A DNA stretch of 64,000 nt from Serratia quinivorans (lineage in GTDB: Bacteria > Pseudomonadota > Gammaproteobacteria > Enterobacterales > Enterobacteriaceae), in the NCBI GenBank assembly GCA_900457075.1, contig UGYN01000002.1, forward strand, positions 372,001 to 436,000, written 5' to 3'. The notes beneath the pieces were generated by a model. It made no database searches and had not been told where the DNA came from. It saw only the letters and a list, made by a program, of their open reading frames with translations. Each line of letters opens with the position of its first letter. Within the stretch, counting starts at the first letter, position 1. The position numbers and the translations under genes were made by a program. Positions 33,955 to 41,968 of the stretch are shown here, piece by piece.

Positions 33955-36900
33955 GACTCACTTATCACATTAACGGAAACAGAGGGAAACAGGGCCGCTT
34001 GCAGTTGCGCGACACCTTCAGGCAGCAGCAGTTGGTAATGGTCCACCGCCAGCGAGATCACCCGCGGCGGATTGGCCTGCAGGGCCGGTGAATTTTCAAG
34101 TTGGGAATAATGGTCACCGGCCGCTTTAATAACGGTCACCGGCGCCCGAACCTGGCGTTGCTGCAGTTCCTCGAAGTTATAGCCGAAGGCATAGGTTTGC
34201 TTGACGATCTCAATGATCCGCGCCACCAGTTCCACCTGAAGCTGTGGGAAACAGCGGCAAATAAAACGCACAAAGTCCCCCTCTTCACGGCACTCTGCCA
34301 GACAGCGTTCAAGCAATGGCCCTTCCACCTGGCGGGCAAAAACGGAAAATAAAATCGCCACAAACACCGGATTGGTGAAGCTGACCTGCTGGTTACCCTC
34401 TTGCTCTCGGTCAAATTGCGTTTTCGGCGAACCGGGAGCAATCAGGTACAGCTCCTCCACCATCTGCCCCTCGGCCTCCAACTGGTAGGCAGCCTCGAAA
34501 GCCACGCGTGCGCCGAAGGAGTATCCCCACAACGTATAGGGCCCCTGGGGTTGCAAGCGTCGGATTTGCGCGATATCTGCCGCCGCCATCTGCTGAATGG
34601 ACTCCAGTGGCAGCTCCCCTTCGTTAATGCCCAGCGCCTGCACGCCATAAAAGGCACGCGCCTGGCTCAGACTCTCTCCCAGCGCTTTGAGACTTAGCGG
34701 ATAGCCTCCCAGACCTGGCCAGCAAAAAATCGCCGGTGCCTGCTGTCGATTAAAGGGCACCAAGCGCGACAGCTGTGGCGCGAGATAGGCATTGCGTTCT
34801 ATCCAGTCGGCCAAAGCAACGATGTTCGGCGTTTGGAACAGGATCTGCATCGGCAATTTAATATCGAGCGCTTTGTTGACCTGGTTGATAAACATGACTG
34901 CAGTGAGTGAGTTACCCCCGCTCTCAAAGAAATCATCGTCCGCAGAGACCCTTTCCCACTTCATGACCCGGCACCAGATTTCGGCCAAACGCTGTTGTAA
35001 TTCGCCCTCCGGCACCACGATTGGCTTTTCGGTATTCAGTTGGCAAGCATACATACGATTAAGCGTTTGTTGGTCGACCTTACCGTTGGCCATCAGCGGC
35101 AGCTTGTCCATGACCAGCACGCGGTTCGGGATCATGTATTGTGGCAACTGCGCGGCTAAATCGGCTTTCAGCATTTCAGTTGGCCCTTGCATATGCACCC
35201 GATCCTCATCCATGCCGTCATGGCACAGCTGCGACTGGCTGAGCGGGCCGCCGATACAGAAATAACAGCTCTGCATCGGCAACCCGTGGCGGGTCAATAG
35301 CGTCCGCATCGCCTTTGCAGCAGGCAAGTCGTGCCCGCTTTTCGAACTATAGCCGGCCGACATCATCCCCAGCCCCAGCGGATTGGCTTGCAGACGATGC
35401 AGCGCACGCCCCAGCATAATGTAATGCCCCTGAGCATCGGCATGGTTGTTCACCAGCATGATGCCAAAACCCGCACGCTGATAGACTTGCTGGTTGATAG
35501 CGATAACGTGATGACGTGCCAGGATCTCCTCATCCATAAAATGCAGCGAGCCCTGGCGATAGTGGTACAGCCCAGGAGACATATCGGCGACGCCCTGCGC
35601 ATGAACCTGGACAAAAAATTCCGGGTGGTCGACAACGGCCTCCATATTGGCGGGCTGAATGCGAAAATCGCCGAAATAATAGTCAGTTGCGGCTCCGTCA
35701 TACCACTGTGGCAACGCCCCCGGCTGGGCGCCGGAGGCTGCCTGCAGACCATATTCTGGCAGCAGTTCATCGAACAGCCCCAACATATGACCGGCCTCCA
35801 TCTCCAGAACCTCCTGAATATTGTTCTGATAAACCTGATCGATAGCCGCGCGTTTGCCGATAAAGTGGATTTCAAGGCTGCCCGTTGCCTGTTCAGGCAG
35901 TTCGCATACGCAATACAGGCGGTGGTTTACAGGGTGGTAATAGTAGATCCCCGCCGGCCAGCCAAACATTCGGTGTAGCTCGAGATACATCTGAACCGAA
36001 TACAGCGCCCCCGGTGATGCGTAGGCGTATTTGGGCAACAATCGTTTTTCACTGGCGAACTGGCCAAAGTTACGCAGCAGCGCGCCAAAATCCTCCACCG
36101 ACAGCGCTTGCAGGTCGCTCGCCAACATGGCACGCGGGCTGCGCCCCAGAATTGACAATAATTGCGCCTCGGTAACCCGCGTCGTCCCTTCAAAGAAACG
36201 GTAACTTTTGCGGCTGAAAGCCCGATAGTTTTGCTGCGCCGTAGCCTGTGCGCCGGCAAGCGCGATTGCGGGCAATGCCCGGCACTCGTCCTCGCTGCGG
36301 CACCCCGCATTGGACAGCTGCGCCTTGACCTGTTGCCTGCTGGCCTTCGACTGATGATGCTCGCCGTGGACCCCCTGATCCATCAACGCCGCATGCTGTG
36401 AGTCCAACTCGACGCAGGCGATCAGGTTTTGATAATGCGTTCGCTCGTCTTCATTGACCATTACCGCCGCCCTTTTCACCCAGAGGTGTCGCTCAATCGC
36501 CAGGCGAATTTCATCGAGTTCGATACGGTAACCGCGCAGTTTAATCTGGTTATCTGCCCGGCCGGCAAAGTGATAGCAGCCGAGGCTATCCCGGTAAACC
36601 ACATCGCCAGTGCGATACATGCGCGCATGTTCCGCGGCAGGGGTAAATGGATTCGTCAGAAACCGTTCAGCCGTTAACTCAGGACGCAGCAAATAGCCAT
36701 TGGCCACCTGCACACCGGAGATGTACAGCTCGCCTTTTTCACCCTCGGCCACCGGCTGACGGTGCGCATCAAGCACATAAAACGCGGTATCCTCCACCGG
36801 CCGACCTATCGAAACGGCGTCAGGTGACTGTTCCAGAGCCTCTTTCTCAACCTCATGCACCGACGCATTGATGGTACATTCCGTTGGGCCATACAGGTTG

Positions 36901-37787
36901 ATCAGGCGAGCTTGCGGCAGGCACTGAAAGAATTGCTTTGCCAGGTTGCGCGTCAATATTTCGCCACCGCAAAAGACCTGCGTTAACGCCTGGCAATCCT
37001 GCAACAGTGGCTGCTCGACCAGCGCTTGCAGCAGCGTCGGTACGCATTGCAGGCTGGTGATTTGATGACGCAGCAAGGTCGCCACCATCATATCCGGATC
37101 GCGGTAGCAATCCTTCGGTGCTATCACCAGCGAACATCCCATCGCCGGCGCCAGGATCTCCCACTGCGCCGCATCAAAGCTCATGGGCGTTTTCTGCAAA
37201 ATCTTACTCTGTGCGCCAAAAGCAAAACGGTGGGACAGGTAATGCATATGACGAGAAATATTAGGGTAACTGACCATTACGCCTTTCGGTTTGCCCGAAC
37301 TGCCTGAGGTGTAAATCACATAAGCCAGCCGCGCGGCATCGGAAGAATCAGCAATGTCAAAAACCGCTTTGGGCAAATCAGAAAGATAAGGGATATCATT
37401 GTCGGTAATAATCGTGACATCTGGCCCGATCAGCGTTTGCAATTTTTCTTTGAGATGATATTGGCAAAGAATAACTTTTACCTCTGAGTCGGTAATCATA
37501 TAACGCAACCGCTCATCGGGATATTCTGGCGCCAACGGCAAATAAGCATAACCGCTGGCCAAAATACCCCAGGCACCGCTTACCAGAGTAGTGGAAGGCT
37601 CGCAGAATAAACCGATACAGACTCTGTCAGTGTTAATCCACTGCCGCAAACAGGAGGAAATACTAAAAACATGATGGCAGAAGTCGCGATAACTCAGTAC
37701 GCTGTCCGCGTCTTGTACCGCAATGGCTTCGGGTTGCTGGCTGTAGTGTTGAGCCAACTGTTCAAATAGTCCCGCCGAAATATCCAT
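33951..37787 (-). CDS. indC: Indigoidine-synthase-type nonribosomal peptide synthetase (A-Ox-T-TE)
   Basis: This 1,278-residue single-module NRPS has the IndC/BpsA architecture. The adenylation domain has A3 YTSGSSGKPKG (159-169), A5 NLYGPTE (297-303), A7 YRTGD (391-395) and A8 near 409-427. An FMN-oxidase insertion fills about 505-855, before the A10 motif LPLMANGKVD (896-905). The carrier serine is Ser960 in DDFFESGGNS, and the thioesterase has GYSFG with Ser1090. In known cases the enzyme activates L-glutamine, cyclises and oxidises it, giving the precursor of blue indigoidine. It needs a phosphopantetheinyl transferase, which is not encoded here. The neighbours suggest the product is diverted to a C-nucleoside. 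The start at 37787 has a weak ribosome-binding site. Confidence 0.95.
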   Translation of the reverse strand: MDISAGLFEQLAQHYSQQPEAIAVQDADSVLSYRDFCHHVFSISSCLRQWINTDRVCIGLFCEPSTTLVSGAWGILASGYAYLPLAPEYPDERLRYMITDSEVKVILCQYHLKEKLQTLIGPDVTIITDNDIPYLSDLPKAVFDIADSSDAARLAYVIYTSGSSGKPKGVMVSYPNISRHMHYLSHRFAFGAQSKILQKTPMSFDAAQWEILAPAMGCSLVIAPKDCYRDPDMMVATLLRHQITSLQCVPTLLQALVEQPLLQDCQALTQVFCGGEILTRNLAKQFFQCLPQARLINLYGPTECTINASVHEVEKEALEQSPDAVSIGRPVEDTAFYVLDAHRQPVAEGEKGELYISGVQVANGYLLRPELTAERFLTNPFTPAAEHARMYRTGDVVYRDSLGCYHFAGRADNQIKLRGYRIELDEIRLAIERHLWVKRAAVMVNEDERTHYQNLIACVELDSQHAALMDQGVHGEHHQSKASRQQVKAQLSNAGCRSEDECRALPAIALAGAQATAQQNYRAFSRKSYRFFEGTTRVTEAQLLSILGRSPRAMLASDLQALSVEDFGALLRNFGQFASEKRLLPKYAYASPGALYSVQMYLELHRMFGWPAGIYYYHPVNHRLYCVCELPEQATGSLEIHFIGKRAAIDQVYQNNIQEVLEMEAGHMLGLFDELLPEYGLQAASGAQPGALPQWYDGAATDYYFGDFRIQPANMEAVVDHPEFFVQVHAQGVADMSPGLYHYRQGSLHFMDEEILARHHVIAINQQVYQRAGFGIMLVNNHADAQGHYIMLGRALHRLQANPLGLGMMSAGYSSKSGHDLPAAKAMRTLLTRHGLPMQSCYFCIGGPLSQSQLCHDGMDEDRVHMQGPTEMLKADLAAQLPQYMIPNRVLVMDKLPLMANGKVDQQTLNRMYACQLNTEKPIVVPEGELQQRLAEIWCRVMKWERVSADDDFFESGGNSLTAVMFINQVNKALDIKLPMQILFQTPNIVALADWIERNAYLAPQLSRLVPFNRQQAPAIFCWPGLGGYPLSLKALGESLSQARAFYGVQALGINEGELPLESIQQMAAADIAQIRRLQPQGPYTLWGYSFGARVAFEAAYQLEAEGQMVEELYLIAPGSPKTQFDREQEGNQQVSFTNPVFVAILFSVFARQVEGPLLERCLAECREEGDFVRFICRCFPQLQVELVARIIEIVKQTYAFGYNFEELQQRQVRAPVTVIKAAGDHYSQLENSPALQANPPRVISLAVDHYQLLLPEGVAQLQAALFPSVSVNVISES

Positions 37788-38170
37788 TTTTACTCTATGA
37801 ACGCCTCACATTTGCCAGGATCCCGGTAGGGTTGTAATGACGACATGCTTTAGCAACACTCCCCATTCAGGGAAAATGCCGGCCTTATACAATTAGGGGA
37901 TATCTGTCGTTGTCATTACTGTCGTTATCCATGCAGCTTTTCGGCATTCACCCTCTTTCAGAGTTAATCGTTGCCAGTTGGCAGATGACAACTGACGTCA
38001 TTTTTTTCGCAGGCATGAGCCTGAGCGACTTTTGCCCATATCCTTTGGATCTATTTATTTGTCATGGCGCTAATGGCGTAAGCATGGCGATATTTATCGC
38101 CCGTAAACCTTCACCATTAAGAAATAGCGCTGTCTGCGGCCCTGAATAACCCGTATTTCTTTTGCTGTTG
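37788..38170 (-). promoter_or_regulatory. 383-bp gap upstream of indC; probable internal promoter/operator region
   Basis: This is the only large gap inside the cluster. It contains an inverted repeat, GTAATGACGACA at 37834-37845 facing TGTCGTTGTCATTAC at 37905-37919. Between the arms the minus strand has a -10-like TATAAG. A 79-codon plus-strand frame (37910-38149) looks non-coding. I infer a regulated promoter for indC-indA, separate from the operon promoter upstream; the regulator is not in the window. Confidence 0.45.
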
Positions 38171-38866
38171 CTAGCCTGCTGCTGCGCGACTAACGTCTCT
38201 GTGACGGCACCAGTCAACCACGGCGGCAAAAGAGCTTACAATAATGCTGGGCTCGGCTGCGGCCAGTACCTGACGATTTTGAATACCATAATCCACCGCG
38301 ATCACCTGACAGCCAACCTGATGAGCCATCAATATGTCGTGCGTAGTATCCCCCACCATCACCGCATCGATCGCCCTGACCTGATAGTGATCCAGGATTT
38401 TGTTGCCAGACTCCGGCGCCGGTTTTTTCTCCGTTACCTGGTCAGCGCAAACCACCACATCAAACAACGGGGCAATGCCCGCCGCCGCCAATAGCGAATT
38501 TGCACTGCGTGCGAACTTATTGGTGGTCACCGCCAGATGAAAACCCGCTCCTTTCAACTGTTGCAGGCCCGCAGCGACGCCAGGAAATAACAGCGATGCC
38601 GCCATGGGTAAAATCAGCGTCTGAAACTGCCGTTGATACTCCGCCACGCAGTCGGTTACTGTCCGGCTATCGGCCTCCTGAGACAGCAATTGGGCAAAGG
38701 CACGCTCCAACGGCAGGCCTATCGTTTCACGAATCAGCTCATCCTCGGCCGGCTGTGGTAATTGCAGTTGTTGAAAGGTGGCACGAAAGGCGGACACAAT
38801 AGCTCTCGCCGTATCAAACAGGGTGCCGTCAAGGTCAAACATAATGACTCTGAGTTCAGATTTCAT
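38171..38866 (-). CDS. HAD-superfamily phosphatase (IndB / MinC N-domain-like)
   Basis: This 231-residue HAD hydrolase resembles phosphoglycolate-phosphatase-type enzymes. Motif I is MFDLDGTLFDT near residues 9-19, motif II a Thr in AVTTNKFAR, and the motif III-IV region reads KKPAPE...VMVGDTTHDILMA. I use the ATG at 38866 because GAAGG sits 8 bp upstream; a GTG at 38875 is possible. In indigoidine and minimycin clusters a HAD phosphatase accompanies the PsuG-like enzyme. It is thought to dephosphorylate the C-nucleoside 5'-phosphate, completing the product and limiting its toxic phosphorylated form. Here it is a free protein, not fused to the glycosidase. Confidence 0.88.
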   Translation of the reverse strand: MKSELRVIMFDLDGTLFDTARAIVSAFRATFQQLQLPQPAEDELIRETIGLPLERAFAQLLSQEADSRTVTDCVAEYQRQFQTLILPMAASLLFPGVAAGLQQLKGAGFHLAVTTNKFARSANSLLAAAGIAPLFDVVVCADQVTEKKPAPESGNKILDHYQVRAIDAVMVGDTTHDILMAHQVGCQVIAVDYGIQNRQVLAAAEPSIIVSSFAAVVDWCRHRDVSRAAAG

Positions 38867-38886
38867 AGATGTCACCTTCTTGAGGG

Positions 38887-39111
38887 TCAGTAATTAGGGA
38901 CTTTAATTAAACAGTCTTTTTTATTTTCTATTTCCGGGCGATAAACCTGCGCCTGCCAGTCATCGGCAGATACCGGCTCTATTGCAATGGAGACGACGCC
39001 GGCATCGCACTGTAATGCTTGCGTAATAGCCCGCGTTATCTCCTCTGCCAGTGCATTCTTGGCAGTTTGGGAAAGTACCTGCGGAAAGTGCTGAATTTTC
39101 ACGTGCGGCAT
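38887..39111 (-). CDS. 4-oxalocrotonate tautomerase-like protein (PptA-type)
   Basis: This 74-residue protein has the tautomerase fold signature with the catalytic N-terminal proline directly after Met (MPHVKIQHFP). It is near PptA/YdcE in length and layout. It lies 24 bp after the uracil-phosphoribosyltransferase-like gene and 20 bp before the HAD gene, on the same strand. I know of no tautomerase in the published minimycin or indigoidine clusters. It might act on keto-enol forms of the pyridine-dione intermediate; this is inference from position only. Confidence 0.82.
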   Translation of the reverse strand: MPHVKIQHFPQVLSQTAKNALAEEITRAITQALQCDAGVVSIAIEPVSADDWQAQVYRPEIENKKDCLIKVPNY

Positions 39112-39135
39112 GTCTTTTTCCTTTGTAGAGTTTAA

Positions 39136-39786
39136 TTACCCGTGCCGGGTACCAAAATATCGGTCACCAAAGTCGCCGATCCCCGGTTTCATAAAGGCCT
39201 GATCCGAGAGTCCCTGTTCAATGGATGAGGTCACCAGTTGGATGTCAGGGAAACGGGCAAACAAACGTTCGACCCCCACCGGCGATGCCAATACATTAAC
39301 AACATAGATATTTTCCAGCGGCACGCCTTGCTCCAACAGAGTTTCGATTGCCATGATCAGCGAACCGCCCGTGGCCAGCATAGGTTCAAATAACAACACG
39401 GCGCGTTCGGCAATATCGTCGGGGAAATGTGAGTAGAAGTATTTGGGTAGCTTGCTTTGCGGATTGCGTTGAATAAGTATTTTTCCTATCGGCTGGCCGC
39501 TAAACATTCTGCGATACTCGCCCTCAAAACTTTCCCCGGCACGGATAACCGAAACACCGCAAATACCACGGGCAAGTTTTAGCCCCGCATAGGTTTCGCC
39601 AATGGGGGTAATCACCTCATTTTTTTCATACGGCAGTAAGGAGGCGACCTGCACCAGCAGTTGGCGCAGCAGTTGATCGCTATAATATTCAAAACAGGCA
39701 TGCTCCGCCTGTTTATTACGGATTTGGGTGTGCAAATAAGTAAGATAATGACTTGGGGCTAACAGATGAATATTAGAAAGTTTCAT
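39136..39786 (-). CDS. Uracil phosphoribosyltransferase-like protein (cluster-associated)
   Basis: UPRT makes UMP from uracil and PRPP. This 216-residue protein carries the PRPP-binding loop FEPMLATGGS (about residues 133-142), with Glu where housekeeping UPRTs usually have Asp. The uracil-binding C terminus GIGDFGDRYFGTR is also present. It is a diverged paralogue, not the usual upp, and is embedded in the cluster. In the Streptomyces minimycin pathway a UPRT (MinD) is reported to serve self-resistance by boosting the UMP pool against the C-nucleoside. The same role is inferred here. The ATG at 39786 follows a 127-bp structured leader. Confidence 0.88.
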   Translation of the reverse strand: MKLSNIHLLAPSHYLTYLHTQIRNKQAEHACFEYYSDQLLRQLLVQVASLLPYEKNEVITPIGETYAGLKLARGICGVSVIRAGESFEGEYRRMFSGQPIGKILIQRNPQSKLPKYFYSHFPDDIAERAVLLFEPMLATGGSLIMAIETLLEQGVPLENIYVVNVLASPVGVERLFARFPDIQLVTSSIEQGLSDQAFMKPGIGDFGDRYFGTRHG

Positions 39787-39817
39787 AACCTTGTTCTTTT
39801 AACAGAGTAATAGATGC

Positions 39818-39860
39818 ATAAGCACCGCCCTTCACCGGGTTAGGTGAAAGGAAGGCTTAT
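39818..39860 (-). other. Nested inverted repeat in the leader of the UPRT-like gene
   Basis: An outer 6-bp repeat (ATAAGC / GCTTAT) encloses an inner 9-bp stem (39828-39836 with 39843-39851, one G-T pair) with a 6-nt loop. It lies in the 127-bp gap between the Nudix and UPRT-like genes. No T run follows, so it is not a typical terminator. It may be an mRNA processing or stabilising hairpin. Confidence 0.45.
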
Positions 39861-39913
39861 ATCGATTAAAAATAAAAGTCAGTCTGTAACTTATCAATAT
39901 CAACAGGGAATAA

Positions 39914-40330
39914 TCAGTCGATAAGATGCCTTTCCTTTAGCTCGCTCAATACTTTTACCGCCGCTTCGGAACAGAGATGGCAGTCCGCATGGGTCAACCA
40001 GGAAACTTCTTCTATTTCGGCACTGGCTTTGACTTCACCAATAAAGTCGGCAGTAAAACAATGTATTTTCACCATCACGTCAGCGGGTTTACCATCGGCC
40101 TGCCCATGGAATTCGCCCAATGAAATAATACTGTCATTAATTAAATCAACGGAAAGTTCTTCTTTAATTTCTCGGGTAAGAGCCTCGCGATCGCTCTCTC
40201 CGATTTCCCGTTTGCCGCCAGGAATATAAAACGTCGTCTTGTTATACGAACGAGCCATCAGGACTTTTTTATCCTGAATATATACCCAGCCTAATTTATC
40301 AATAAATTTTGTAGCAGGACGGTTATTCAC
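39914..40330 (-). CDS. Nudix hydrolase (cluster-associated)
   Basis: Nudix enzymes cleave nucleoside di- and triphosphates and similar pyrophosphates. The 138-residue protein has an intact Nudix box: Gly39, five residues, Glu45, seven residues, then REIKEEL (53-59). The start is a GTG at 40330 with GAGAGG 8 bp upstream. It lies 12 bp after the DUF4243 gene, so it belongs to the operon. Minimycin-type clusters I know of lack it. It could remove toxic C-nucleoside triphosphate or a pathway pyrophosphate. The sequence shows the fold but not the substrate. Confidence 0.88.
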   Translation of the reverse strand: MNNRPATKFIDKLGWVYIQDKKVLMARSYNKTTFYIPGGKREIGESDREALTREIKEELSVDLINDSIISLGEFHGQADGKPADVMVKIHCFTADFIGEVKASAEIEEVSWLTHADCHLCSEAAVKVLSELKERHLID

Positions 40331-40342
40331 TCTGTTGACCTC

Positions 40343-41524
40343 TCACTCCAGGTTAGGTGCATGCTCAAACGACGGCGGCAATTGGGGAGTTGTGGTGAAC
40401 TGGTGTGCGGTGGCGCGGTACAAGGTGCATTTGGTGCGCAACCATAGCAGTTTCATCACATAAACCAGTTTTGGGTTATGCTCCTCTTCCTCCTCCACGG
40501 CTCGCGCGGTGAGCTGCTGCCACTCGCGTTCCCATAGCGGATCGCGGATATCGTCATATTCATCGGCATAAAGATGCTGGAGAGATTGTAACTTATCGGG
40601 GTGAGCCAAACTATCGGTAGCAAACAACATGCACTGCATCCCGACCCAGTAGCTGCAAAGCACGTCGCGCGCCTCTTGCTCGGGTAAATGCCTGGCGATT
40701 TGTTCCATGGCCAACAAAGACGTCAACAAGTGCAGCAGCAGAAAATTCCCCGGTGTGGTCAGGTAGATTAATGTGACCGTCTGATAGAATTGCACCCACA
40801 CCTGCTCGAGGCTCTGTTGCGTCAGCCACTCCGGCTGGCGATAAATCTCTTCATGGCCCTGTTCCAATACGCAGGCGATGCGATATTGCAGACCGGAACG
40901 CTGTAATTCAGGATGGATACGCGCCTTGATTTCCTCAGCCGGCGTTTCAATAACCGCGCTCTGCCAGGCCAGCATCTCTTCCCGCCGTTGCTGCCAGCAG
41001 TTCGCCAAACGTAGCACAGAGTCAAAGACCCTTGGCTCCCCAAGACGTGGGTCGTATTGGGAGCGTCGATGATGGCAGGGTACGTACGAATAGGCCATAT
41101 AGGCCAAGCCTTCGACGATCATCACCTCATGCTCGGCCAGCAACGCCCAACCCAGATGAATGGTGCCGTGCGTCAACGAGCCCACCCAACCGTCAATCAG
41201 TTCCGGCAGATAGCTGGCAAGCACCTGCTCACGTCCCTGCTCACGTATCTGCTGCCGGAAAAAGTCGCAATAGGCGCTAAAGCTGCTTCGTTTGCCCCGC
41301 AGGCTACGCCAGTTAGCACTATCAATCTGGTACCTGGCTTTTCTTGGTGGCTCCAACCCCATGCCGTAAGGCGTCATGGCGGCATAGCGCCGGTAATACC
41401 AGGCGATACGCTCCTCGGGCACGCCCAACCCAGACAAGGCGATAACGGCATGTTTAACATGATTGGTGAGATGCCCGTTAAACTCTATGTCGTATCGCTG
41501 ATCATCTAACAGTTCATTTATCAT
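40343..41524 (-). CDS. DUF4243 / questin-oxidase-like oxygenase
   Basis: This 393-residue protein is recognisable as DUF4243 (questin oxidase-like), a family of ring-opening or ring-remodelling oxygenases. His-rich motifs suited to metal binding are present: HLTNHVKHA (His18, 22, 25), LTHGTIHLGWA (His119, 123) and CHHRRS (151-152). As I recall the minimycin/oxazinomycin literature, a protein of this family converts the ribosylated pyridine-dione to the 1,3-oxazine-dione. Its presence separates a C-nucleoside cluster from a pigment cluster. The ATG at 41524 overlaps the end of the upstream DMT gene by 11 bp, implying translational coupling. Confidence 0.85.
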   Translation of the reverse strand: MINELLDDQRYDIEFNGHLTNHVKHAVIALSGLGVPEERIAWYYRRYAAMTPYGMGLEPPRKARYQIDSANWRSLRGKRSSFSAYCDFFRQQIREQGREQVLASYLPELIDGWVGSLTHGTIHLGWALLAEHEVMIVEGLAYMAYSYVPCHHRRSQYDPRLGEPRVFDSVLRLANCWQQRREEMLAWQSAVIETPAEEIKARIHPELQRSGLQYRIACVLEQGHEEIYRQPEWLTQQSLEQVWVQFYQTVTLIYLTTPGNFLLLHLLTSLLAMEQIARHLPEQEARDVLCSYWVGMQCMLFATDSLAHPDKLQSLQHLYADEYDDIRDPLWEREWQQLTARAVEEEEEHNPKLVYVMKLLWLRTKCTLYRATAHQFTTTPQLPPSFEHAPNLE

Positions 41525-41957
41525 GATGATATTTCTCGAGTGTCGATAGGATGATCCCAATGGTGATCAATGCCACTCCCAATAGCTGAATGAGATGACT
41601 GCGCCCACCTTGATTAATCACATCAAACAGCACGGCCGAGAACATCTGACCGCCAATAATTAATACCGAAGTATTTAGCGCCCCCATTTTGGGGAACACG
41701 TAGCTGCTGGTTGCCACGAACAGTGCGCCACACCCGCCACCAACCCAGGCATAGGCCGGAACTTGAGCCCAATGGAACTGCCCTAGCTGTTGCCAGTAAA
41801 ACGCCGCCACCAACAGGGTCAGAAATAAGAACCCCACCGAGTGATTCCATAAGGAGGTGCGAAATGCGCCAATAGAGGCACTCAGCTGGCCATTAATAAC
41901 CCTGGCAGAGCTAATAATCATCCCGTTTAACAGGGCAATAAAAATAAGCGTATCCAC
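41514..41957 (-). CDS. DMT-superfamily half-transporter (DUF606/YdcZ-like), second of a pair
   Basis: This 147-residue protein has about five hydrophobic helices and the layout of the DUF606 (YdcZ) group of drug/metabolite transporters. That group is built from four- to five-helix halves. Its start is 11 bp after the stop of a similar gene, and its end overlaps the DUF4243 gene. Two adjacent half-transporters usually form a heterodimer. Position at the head of the operon suggests export of the cluster product. It is sequence-unrelated to any named exporter I can identify. Confidence 0.85.
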   Translation of the reverse strand: MDTLIFIALLNGMIISSARVINGQLSASIGAFRTSLWNHSVGFLFLTLLVAAFYWQQLGQFHWAQVPAYAWVGGGCGALFVATSSYVFPKMGALNTSVLIIGGQMFSAVLFDVINQGGRSHLIQLLGVALITIGIILSTLEKYHHDK

Positions 41958-41968
41958 GTCATCGCTCC

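Noticed and set aside
37910..38149. 79-codon plus-strand ORF between the HAD and indC genes
   Set aside because: No ribosome-binding site or family resemblance, and the opposite strand has the promoter and repeat features expected there.
39136..39786. The housekeeping upp gene
   Set aside because: The PRPP loop and surrounding sequence are diverged, there is no uraA partner, and it is embedded in the cluster; upp is normally next to purM or uraA.
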